43,369 bases of DNA from JAAYAY01 sp964429355 (GTDB taxonomy: Bacteria > Planctomycetota > Planctomycetia > Pirellulales > Thermoguttaceae), in NCBI GenBank assembly GCA_964429355.1, contig CAYSCH010000027.1:1-43369 (forward strand). Direction: 5' to 3'. Below, piece by piece: positions 16,601-24,700 of the stretch (positions are counted from its first letter, which is position 1; each line of letters opens with the position of its first letter). The position numbers and the translations under genes are program-made. A model generated the notes under the pieces. It ran no database searches and was not told the origin of the DNA. It saw only the letters and a list, made by a program, of their open reading frames with translations.

Positions 16601-19600
16601 GAGAACGGCAAGATCAAGTACAAGGCCGCCAGCGGCACGACCGGTACGGAGACCTTCACCTACACGGTCAAGGACAGCGACAATCTGACGGATACGGGCA
16701 CGGTCACGGTCACCGTATCGACCCCCAGCGACAACACCATTTCCGGCTGGGTGTATCTCGATCGAGATGGCGACGGGGTCCGGGACACGGGCGAAAGGGG
16801 ACTGCCCGGGGTGCTGATCACCCTGACGGGCACCGATACGTCGGGTGCATCGGTCCGCCGGACGGCTCTGACCCGCGGCGACGGCAGCTACAAGATCGAG
16901 GATCTGTCCGCCGGAACCTACCAGGTTGCGGAGCGGCAGCCGACCGCTGCGAAGGACGGGAAAGAAAAGACTGCCGTGACGGGGGCGGTTGCCGGCAGCG
17001 ACGTGATCACCAATATCGTGGTCAGCGGCGACAAGATCTTTGCCGACAACAACTTCGGCGAAGCGAACCTGAAGGCGGGATATATCTCGATCAGGATGTT
17101 CCTGGCGTCGGCGCCTCCCCTGGCCGATTGCCTGAGAGACATCATGGTGGAAGCCGAGAACAAGGCGGGTTACAAGAGCTTGGCCAATGCGATCAAGAAC
17201 GGCGATACCGATCTGGACGATAGCGGCCTGCATTACCCGGCGGCGGTGAACGACACTTATACCGTGAGCGAGGACGGTACCCTCACGGTCACCACGGCCA
17301 ACGGCGTGCTCAAGAACGACACCGACGCCGACAAGGACAAGCTGACGGCCTCGATCGTGACCCAGCCGGCCCATGGCACGCTGACCTTGAACGCCGACGG
17401 ATCCTTCGTCTACAAACCGACAGTGGATTACACCGGTACGGACACTTTCACGTATATTGCCAGTGACGGGATCCTGGATTCGACCCCCGCCACCGTGACG
17501 ATCACCGTGAACGGGGGCAACAACGACGCGCCCAAGGCCGTCAACGACAGCTACACCGTCAACGTGAACGGTACCCTGACGACGACGACCGCCAACGGGG
17601 TGCTCAAGAACGACACGGACGCCGACAGCACGTCGCTGACGGCCACGGTTGCCACCCAGCCGGCCCACGGCACGGTGACCATGAGCGCGAATGGGACGTT
17701 CACCTACACGCCGACGTCGGGCTACCGGGGTACCGACAGCTTCACCTACAAGGTGAGCGACGGAACGAACAATGCCACCGGAACGGTGAACATCAAGGTC
17801 AACGCCGTACCCGTAGCGACAAGCGACACCTACACGGTTGCCGAGGACGGCACGCTGACGACGACCACCGCCAACGGCGTTCTGAAGAACGACACCGATG
17901 CCGACGGCGACACGTTGGAGGCCACGGTGGTGGCTCAGCCGGCTCACGGTACGGTGACGCTCAACAAGAACGGCACGTTCACCTACAAGCCAGCAGCCGA
18001 CTACAACGGCACCGACAGTTTCACGTACAAGGCCAAGGACGCAACCTCCGAATCGGCCGTGGCGACGGTGACGATCACGGTGACGCCCGTCAACGACGGG
18101 CTGAAGGCCAACAACGACAGCTATACCGTGAGTGTGAACGGGTCATTGGCGACGACCACCAACAACGGGGTGCTCAAGAACGACACCAACGATGGCGGTG
18201 GGACGATCAGTGCCTCGGTCGTCACGGGGCCGACCCACGGTACGCTGAGCCTCAACGCGAACGGCACCTTCACCTACACGCCGCAGACCGGATACCGGGG
18301 CACCGACACCTTCACCTACAAGGCGACGGCCGGGACGCAGACTTCGAACGCGACCGTCACGATCAAGGTCAACGGCGTTCCCGTGGCGAACGACGACAGT
18401 TACACAACCAACGAGGACGTGAAGCTTGAGGTCCTCGCTGCCAACAGTGTGCTCAAGAACGACACCGACGGTGACAACGACGCGATAACAGCGATCATCG
18501 TGACTCAGCCGGCTCACGGCACGGTGACCTTCAACGCGAACGGCACGTTCACCTACACGCCGGCCGCCAACTACTCCGGCGGCGACAGCTTCACTTACAA
18601 GGCGAAGGATGGCAACGCCGAGTCGGCCGCGGCAACCGTGACCATCACGATCAATCCCGTAAACGACGCACCGACGGCCGTTACCGACAGTTACAGTGTG
18701 AACGTGGGCGGAACCCTGATCACGACGACCGCCAACGGCGTGCTGAAGAACGACACCGATTCGGACAGCACGTCGCTGACGGCCACAGCCCTTACGCAGC
18801 CGACCCACGGCACCCTGGTGCTCAACACGGACGGCACCTTCACCTACACCCCACAGGCCGGATACCGGGGCACCGACAGTTTCACGTACAGGGTCAGCGA
18901 CGGAACGGCCAACGCGACCGGCACGGTCAATATCAAGGTCAACGCCGTGCCCGTGGCGGCGAACGACAGTTACACGGCCAACGAGGACACCGCGCTGAGC
19001 ATCACTGCCGCCAACGGCGTGCTCAAGAACGACACGGATGCGGACAGCGACCCGCTGACCGCAACGGTGGTAACTCAGCCCTCACACGGCACGCTGGTGC
19101 TCGCCACGAACGGCTCATTCACCTACACGCCGGCGGCCAACTACTCCGGTACGGACAGTTTCACCTACAAGGTGAACGACGGCAGCACGGATTCTGCTCC
19201 GGCCACGGTGACGATCACCATCAGTGCCACCAACGACGCACCGTTGGCCGTTGCCGACGCCTACAGTGTCAACGTGGGTGGAACCCTGACCACGACGACG
19301 ACCAACGGTGTGCTGGCCAACGACACCGACGCCGAGAGCACTGCGCTGACCGCCACGCTTGTTGCGGCACCAACTCACGGCACGTTCAACCTGAACACGG
19401 ATGGAACCTTCACCTACACGCCGCAGGCCGGATACCGCGGCCCGGACAGCTTCACCTACAAGGCCAGCGACGGGACGGACTTCTCGAACACCGTGACCGT
19501 GTCGATCAAGGTCAACGCGGTTCCCACCGCGGTCGACAACACCTACTCGATCAATGAAGACATTGTCCTGAACATCAGCGCGGCCAACGGTGTACTGACG

Positions 19601-21304
19601 AACGACACCGATGCCGACAGCGACCTGTTGACCGCGGCGGTCGTGACTCAGCCGGTGCACGGCACACTGGTGCTGAACGCGGACGGCTCGTTCACCTACA
19701 CGCCGGAGGCCAACTACCACGGCACCGACACCTTCACCTACAAGGCCAATGACGGCAGCACGGATTCGGCTCCGGCCACGGTGACCATTACGGTCAATTC
19801 GGTCAACGACCTGCCGGTAAGCGTTGCGGACGCCTACCAGGTGGACGAGGACGGCAGCCTGGTCACGACGGCAGCCAACGGGGTGCTGGTCAACGATACG
19901 GACGGGGACGGCACGGCGCTGACGGCCTCGGTTGTGAACCAGCCGCAACACGGCACCCTGGACTTCAACGCGGACGGCACGTTCACCTACACCCCCGCCG
20001 CCAACTACCACGGCAGCGACAGTTTCACCTACATAGCCAACGACGGCACGGGCAATTCGGCAGCGGCCACGGTGACGATCACCGTCAATCCGGTCAACGA
20101 CGTGCCGGTGGCTGAGAACGACGCCTACGTGGTGGCCGAGGATGCCACGCTGACGGTTCCGGAAGCGACCGGTGTTCTGCTCAACGACAGCGACGTTGAG
20201 GGCGGGACTCTGACGGCCGCCGTGGTCACCGAGCCGACTCACGGCACGTTGACTCTGAACGCGAACGGTTCGTTCACCTACGTGCCGGTCGCGGACTTCC
20301 ACGGTACGGATACCTTTACCTACAGGGCCAACGATGGCACGGCCAACTCGGCGACCGCGACCGTGACGATCACGCTGAGCGCGGCCAACGACGCGCCTGC
20401 CGCCGCGGGCGATTCCTACAGCGTTCCCGTCAACGGTATCTTGACCGTGAATGCAGCCTCGGGTGTTACGGAGAACGACGACGACGTGGATGGCGATTCG
20501 CTCACGGCAGTCGTCTCGGCCATGCCGACCCACGTGACTGTGGAACTGAACTCCGACGGATCCTTCACCTACACACCGACCGCGGCCTTCCATGGTACCG
20601 ACAGTTTCACCTACGTGGTTAACGACGGCACGGTCAATTCGGCGCCCGCCACCGTGACGATCCACGTCAACACGCTGGCCAGCACCGTGGACGATGCCTA
20701 CACGGTTGATGAGGACGGGGCGTTGGCGGCCAACGCGGCGGCAGGAGTGCTGGCCAACGACAGCGACGTCGACAGCGACACTCTCAGTGCTGCGGTAGTG
20801 ACCGAGCCGACGCACGGCACGCTCACCTTCCAGACGGACGGCTCTTTCGTCTACACGCCTGTCTCCGATTTCCACGGCACCGACACGTTCACCTACAAGG
20901 TCAATGACGGATTCGGCGACTCCGCCGTGGCGACCGTTACGATCACCGTGGCACCGATCAACGATGCCCCGACGGTTGTGGGCGAATCCTACGATGTGGT
21001 GGTCAACACCGTTCTGACGGTCAACCCGGCGTCGGGTCTGCTTGCCAATGACGACGATGCGGACGGTGATTCGTTGACGGTGACGCTCGTTACGGGACCG
21101 GCCCATGGCACGCTCCTGGTGAACGCGGACGGGTCGTTCGAGTACACTCCCCAGGCCGACTATTCTGGAACGGACAGTTTCGTCTACAAAGTCAACGACG
21201 GAACGGTCGATTCGGCAGATGTGACGGTCGACCTCGACGTGGCCCCGGCGGCCATGGCAGCCGCTTTCGACGAGGCCCTTGCCCTGGAAGAAGACTGGGC
21301 GTGA
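13664..21304 (+). CDS. Giant LEPR-XLL surface protein: cyclophilin, SdrD_B and 18 cadherin-like repeats
   Basis: A 2546-residue, probably exported protein. Residues 22-33 are the planctomycete LEPR-XLL motif (LEPLESRTLLSA). About 40-152 is a small beta domain (LGDFFDVWQ ... VQMFVNG ... GDEIVLVYG). About 156-336 is a cyclophilin-type peptidyl-prolyl isomerase, with FFHR at 196-199 and R199/F204/Q207 at the same spacing as R55/F60/Q63 of human cyclophilin A, then SQFFVNL and FGQ. About 338-437 is an SdrD_B/Cna-B-like domain; 443-635 holds two Ig-like domains; 640-1023 holds four tandem-95 repeats, the fourth divergent. A second SdrD_B domain (1024-1140) and a YISIRMFLAS segment follow, then 14 more repeats (about 1194-2530) and a short acidic tail ending EEDWA. 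Likely cell-surface or extracellular. Adhesion is a guess; the role of the isomerase is unknown. Confidence 0.88.
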   Translation: MSPRRNQSLRNLLHRRPRGLRLEPLESRTLLSASPTDDSFRLAIFANSAEVDIPAQVGVQPDDSTESQFTLDASGKIYLKGTGSHKLGDFFDVWQNDAGLAGNNANAILSEDQLMSNLETGRKTVQMFVNGQVSTEFEDYDVEDGDEIVLVYGDNPVLSLNTNYGPIVVELFADETPITVNNFLKYVNDGDYINSFFHRSVDDFVIQAGGFKTNSTTFTDTDQFTDVPTDAAIQNEYEISNTRGTLAMAKSPSGPNTATSQFFVNLANNTNLNTQNGGFTVFGQILDMATADEIANLPIKTAASIDTTISAADADLYKELPLGTGNQLVVMQSITGQGEISGKKYLDENKDGTYDSGEELLAGVTVYLDANDNGDLDSGETWVMTGTDGSYRFQVPAGEYVVRSEVTPGRTGTEPVSPDSYAVTVEIGREDANLDFGEAVLPAPSGVDLLAVSDTGSEGDDNLTRKNNADQTSTLQFLVSGVTAGAEVRLFADTTLIGSQVATGSTVTVTTDGTHVLTNGTHSITAVQVLGGTTAPSNALQITVDAAAPGGLTNEMPNTAQVGVAFSFDAASPGEGEVVYSLQNAPSGMSIHASTGAISWTPTAQQVQPYSFSIVLTDNAGNTTSESVAVTVLGTIPAYPDQYSVNEDTVLHVTAANGVLANDSTTSGTLHVATFEQPSHGVLTLNSDGSLTYTPNANYSGEDSFTYQATNTTGDESNEALVTITVVGVNDAPVGTTDSYTTAEDTELTKTAALGVLANDSDPDTDKDDLTVSLASQATHGTVTLSADGSFKYVPNANYAGTDSFTYKVTDGTTQSAAITVNLTVTAVNDPPKGTADTYSVDEDGTLTVNAANGVLKNDTDADSSSFTATIGTQPAHGDVTLNADGSFTYKPDGNYSGQDTFTYTATDGSATSTATTVTITVNAKPDAPTATDDTATALNDGTAVTIDVLKNDSSAPDGTQTLSISAVTQGSKGGTVTIENGKIKYKAASGTTGTETFTYTVKDSDNLTDTGTVTVTVSTPSDNTISGWVYLDRDGDGVRDTGERGLPGVLITLTGTDTSGASVRRTALTRGDGSYKIEDLSAGTYQVAERQPTAAKDGKEKTAVTGAVAGSDVITNIVVSGDKIFADNNFGEANLKAGYISIRMFLASAPPLADCLRDIMVEAENKAGYKSLANAIKNGDTDLDDSGLHYPAAVNDTYTVSEDGTLTVTTANGVLKNDTDADKDKLTASIVTQPAHGTLTLNADGSFVYKPTVDYTGTDTFTYIASDGILDSTPATVTITVNGGNNDAPKAVNDSYTVNVNGTLTTTTANGVLKNDTDADSTSLTATVATQPAHGTVTMSANGTFTYTPTSGYRGTDSFTYKVSDGTNNATGTVNIKVNAVPVATSDTYTVAEDGTLTTTTANGVLKNDTDADGDTLEATVVAQPAHGTVTLNKNGTFTYKPAADYNGTDSFTYKAKDATSESAVATVTITVTPVNDGLKANNDSYTVSVNGSLATTTNNGVLKNDTNDGGGTISASVVTGPTHGTLSLNANGTFTYTPQTGYRGTDTFTYKATAGTQTSNATVTIKVNGVPVANDDSYTTNEDVKLEVLAANSVLKNDTDGDNDAITAIIVTQPAHGTVTFNANGTFTYTPAANYSGGDSFTYKAKDGNAESAAATVTITINPVNDAPTAVTDSYSVNVGGTLITTTANGVLKNDTDSDSTSLTATALTQPTHGTLVLNTDGTFTYTPQAGYRGTDSFTYRVSDGTANATGTVNIKVNAVPVAANDSYTANEDTALSITAANGVLKNDTDADSDPLTATVVTQPSHGTLVLATNGSFTYTPAANYSGTDSFTYKVNDGSTDSAPATVTITISATNDAPLAVADAYSVNVGGTLTTTTTNGVLANDTDAESTALTATLVAAPTHGTFNLNTDGTFTYTPQAGYRGPDSFTYKASDGTDFSNTVTVSIKVNAVPTAVDNTYSINEDIVLNISAANGVLTNDTDADSDLLTAAVVTQPVHGTLVLNADGSFTYTPEANYHGTDTFTYKANDGSTDSAPATVTITVNSVNDLPVSVADAYQVDEDGSLVTTAANGVLVNDTDGDGTALTASVVNQPQHGTLDFNADGTFTYTPAANYHGSDSFTYIANDGTGNSAAATVTITVNPVNDVPVAENDAYVVAEDATLTVPEATGVLLNDSDVEGGTLTAAVVTEPTHGTLTLNANGSFTYVPVADFHGTDTFTYRANDGTANSATATVTITLSAANDAPAAAGDSYSVPVNGILTVNAASGVTENDDDVDGDSLTAVVSAMPTHVTVELNSDGSFTYTPTAAFHGTDSFTYVVNDGTVNSAPATVTIHVNTLASTVDDAYTVDEDGALAANAAAGVLANDSDVDSDTLSAAVVTEPTHGTLTFQTDGSFVYTPVSDFHGTDTFTYKVNDGFGDSAVATVTITVAPINDAPTVVGESYDVVVNTVLTVNPASGLLANDDDADGDSLTVTLVTGPAHGTLLVNADGSFEYTPQADYSGTDSFVYKVNDGTVDSADVTVDLDVAPAAMAAAFDEALALEEDWA
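17249..21271 (+). repeat. Coding tandem array of 14 cadherin-like repeats, mostly A/B alternating
   Basis: Repeat units start (at the xDxY tetrapeptide) at 17249, 17543, 17822, 18113, 18392, 18683, 18962, 19253, 19535, 19826, 20117, 20408, 20690 and 20981. The steps run 294, 279, 291, 279, 291, 279, 291, 282, 291, 291, 291, 282, 291. Units 1, 3, 5, 7 and 9 carry an acidic E-D pair (SED, AED, NED) and end in a TIT(V/I)-type strand; units 2, 4, 6 and 8 lack it (VNVNG, VSVNG, VNVGG), carry GYRGTDSFTY and end in IKVN. The array therefore grew by copying a two-unit, roughly 570-bp block. Confidence 0.85.
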
Positions 21305-21338
21305 TGATTCCGGCTTCCTGGGTCGGCCAGGCGGCCAC

Positions 21339-21372
21339 TCGCTCCGCGAACCAACATCGGTTCGCGGAGCGA
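21339..21372 (+). terminator. Strong hairpin 34 bp past the giant gene
   Basis: A perfect 14-bp stem (TCGCTCCGCGAACC at 21339-21352 with its complement at 21359-21372) encloses a 6-nt loop. No T tract follows, so it is not a canonical intrinsic terminator. It may stabilise the 3' end or terminate by another mechanism. Confidence 0.5.
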
Positions 21373-21797
21373 AACGCGACGATCAGCGGGCGTTGTCACG
21401 TGGATCCTTGGGAGGCAATCGGAGTCAATCACCGTTGCAGGCCCAGCGGCCGATCCCTTTCTTCTGACCTTCGATCGCAGTTGCCGTTTCCAGACGGCCC
21501 TCTTCTCTGCGGATCTTCAGCGGCTGAATGCTCGCGAGTCTTGAAGATCTCGTTCGGACTCCAGTCGTCCGACGACGCCTGAACGTTCGAGGGACCGCCG
21601 CAATCCAGTCTCAGGGGGGCGGAACGGCCGGTTTTTCCCGCCGGAACCGAACAGGCGACAGAACATGGAGGGTGCTGGCAAGAATCTTCGTCTGCGGCGG
21701 ACATTTTTCGTATCGTACGGGTCTCCGTTTCTCCCCAGAAGGGAGAAAGCGCCGTTTGCGCCTTCTCTCCACCCACCCTCGAGCGAACGGATAGACC
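21373..21797. other. Intergenic region between the two giant paralogs
   Basis: About 425 bp with no convincing gene. It should contain the promoter of the second paralog. Near the gene lie the shared leader motif (21702-21751) and an imperfect hairpin around 21740-21770 (GGAGAAAGCGC ... GCGCCTTCTCTCC). No clear -35/-10 pair was found. Confidence 0.45.
21702..21751 (+). promoter_or_regulatory. Leader motif shared with the paralog (copy 2)
   Basis: ATTTTTCG ending at 21710, then CTCCCCAGAAGGGAGAAAG about 20 nt later, placed 88 nt before the ATG at 21798. It matches in order and spacing the block at 13562-13612 before the first paralog. Confidence 0.4.
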
Positions 21798-24700
21798 ATG
21801 AGCGTGCGTCGAAACCAGCGTTTGGGACGTTTTCTCCACCGCCGGAACCGGAGCCTTCGTTTGGAGCCGTTGGAGTCGAGAACGCTCCTGTCGGCGACCG
21901 CGACGGACGACAGTTTTCGGTTGGTGATCTTTGCCGAAAGCACCGAACTCGAGATACCGGCCGAGGTGGGGGTACAGTCCGACGACAGCACCGAGTCGAT
22001 GTTTACCCTCGACGATAGCGGCGAGATTTGTCTGGATGCATCCGACAAGCTGACCCTTGGCGACTTCTTCGACATCTGGCAGAACAGTGCGGGACTGGCC
22101 GGCAACAACACGGATGCAGTGCTGAGCGAAGATCAACTGCTCAGCTACGTGGAAGAAGGCAAGAGCACGGTGCAGATGTTCGTCAATGGCGAGGTCTCGA
22201 CCGAACTGGCGGACTACACGGTTCAGGACGGCGACGAAATTGTGCTGGTCTACGGCAACAATCCGGTAGTTTCGCTGAACACGAACTACGGTCCGATCGT
22301 GATCGAGTTATTTGAGGCGGATACGCCGGGAACGGTTGAGAACTTCCTCAACTACGTCAACGACGGCGATTATGACTACTCATTCTTCCACAGGTTGGAC
22401 GCCGATTTCGTACTTCAGGGGGGTGGCTACACGACCCCGTCGACGACCTTCACAGCCGTCACGCAGTTCGACGACGTGGCCGCAGACGATGCGATCACGA
22501 ACGAACCCGGCATCTCCAATCTGCGGGGTTCGATTGCGATGGCCAAACTGAGCGGCGACGTCGATAGCGCCACCAGCCAGTTCTTCGTGAACCTGAGCGA
22601 CGACAATGCTTTCCTGGATACGGAAGACTACGGAGAGTTCACCGTTTTTGGTCAGGTTCTCGACATGACCACGGTCGACGAGATTGCCGCATTGAGCGTC
22701 GACACCACCAACGATTCGCCCTTTGCCGAACTGCCTCTGGGTGATGACACCGACGGAGACGCCACGCAACTCGTCGTCATTACGAGCATCGCCGGCCAGG
22801 GCGAAATCTCCGGCATCAAGTATGTCGACGCCGACGGCGACGGCCAGCACGACAACGACGAGGAATTGCTGGCGGGCATTACGGTCTACCTCGACAACGA
22901 CGACGACGGGGTTCTCGATTCCGGCGAAACCTGGACCGTGACCGGGACCGACGGCTCTTACTTCTTCCAGGTGGAGGCGGGGACTTACGTCGTCCGCGCC
23001 GAGGTCAGCGCCGGCTCGACGGCCACCAGTCCACTCGACCCGGAAAGCTACACGGTCGCTGTCGATATCGGTACCGAAACGAACGGCCTCGATTTCGGCG
23101 AGGTCGAACTGTCGGCTCCGACGGGAGTCGATCTGGTGGCGGATTACGACACCGGCAGTGCCGACGACGACAACCTGACCGGGCACAACAACGCCGATTC
23201 CACGTCCGTTCTGCAGTTCCTGGTGACCGGAGTCACTGCCAAAGCGGATGTGCAGATCTTTGCCGGCAACACGTTGATCGGAAGCCAGGTGGCCAGTGGC
23301 GATACTGTGACGGTCACGACCGACGGCTCGGAGGCGCTCAACGACGGCACGCACGACATCACCGCAGTTCAGGTCCTGGGAGCAACGACCGATCCGTCCA
23401 CCGCCCTGGTGCTGACCATCGACACCGCGGCGCCAAGCGAACTGACGAATGAGGCTCCCGAAACGGCCCAGGTCGGCGTGGCCTACTCCTTCGATTCCGA
23501 AAGCGAGGAAGAAGGCGACGTGGTCTATTCCCTCGACGATGCGCCGGATGGAATGTCGATCGATGCGTCAACGGGCGAGATCACCTGGACACCCGGCAGC
23601 GATCAGGCCGTGCCGCAGTTGTTCAGCATCGTCCTGGCCGACGATGCGGGAAACACGACCGCCGAGGCCGTTTCGATCACCGTACTGGGCGCGATTCCGG
23701 CGTATCCCGATACGTACACGGTTACCGAAGATTCGTCTCTGACTATCGACGCAACCAACGGCGTTCTCGCCAACGATGATACCGATTCGGGCACGCTCAC
23801 GGTTGCCGTCTACGATCTCCCATCACACGGCACGGTCACCTTGGGCTCCAACGGTTCCTTCATCTATACCCCGACCGCGAACTTCTCCGGCACCGACACC
23901 TTCTCCTATCAGGCGACGAATGCGACCGGCGAAGAGTCGAATGTGGCGCTGGTCACGATCACCGTGGTTGAAGCCAATGACGCCCCGACCGGAGTGGACG
24001 ACAGCTACACGGTCACGGAAGACACGACGCTCACGAAGACCGCATCGACCGGTGTGCTGGCAAACGACACCGACCCCGATGACGACGATCTCAGTGTGAC
24101 GCTCGTCGACGAGGCCGCCCATGGTACGGTGACGCTCGCTTCGGATGGTTCGTTCTCCTACGTGCCGGACGACGAATACTCCGGTGACGACTCGTTTACC
24201 TACACGGTCAGCGACGGGACGCTCAAGTCGGGCGAAATCACCGTGTCGCTCACCGTGACGATCGCCAACGACGCTCCCACGGTTGCCGCCGATTCTTACA
24301 GTGTGGACGAGGATGGCACTCTCAACGTCCCAGCGGACGAAGGAGTGCTGGCGAACGATTCGGATGTTGACGGCGAGACGTTGACGGCCACGCTCACCGC
24401 CGAACCGGCCAACGGAGAGGTCTCCTTCGACAGCGACGGCTCGTTCGTCTACAAGCCCGACGACGATTTCAACGGCACTGACAAGTTCACCTATCGGGCG
24501 ACAGATGGAGACGACACGTCGTCGACCACAACCGTGACGATTACGGTCAGTCCCGTAGCGGACGCTCCGTCCGCCACAAACGATACGGCGGAGGCCCCGA
24601 ACGACGGGTCGTCCATCGAGATCGACGTGCTCGGCAACGACAGCTCCGATCCCGACGGCGACCAGACTCTCACAATTACATCCGTGACCCAGGGTTCCCT

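Noticed and set aside
13433..17947. 1504-residue open frame antisense to the giant surface gene
   Set aside because: It mirrors the codon pattern of the Thr/Asp/Gly-rich repeats, is full of VGxRRVGExAVR-like shadow repeats and runs through the N gap. The plus strand has the coherent domain architecture.
19115..21106. 663-residue antisense open frame
   Set aside because: Same shadow effect of the repeat array; no independent domain or start signal.
17249..21271. Possible CRISPR-like regular repeats
   Set aside because: The period is about 285 bp and in frame with protein repeats; there are no short identical repeats with unique spacers.
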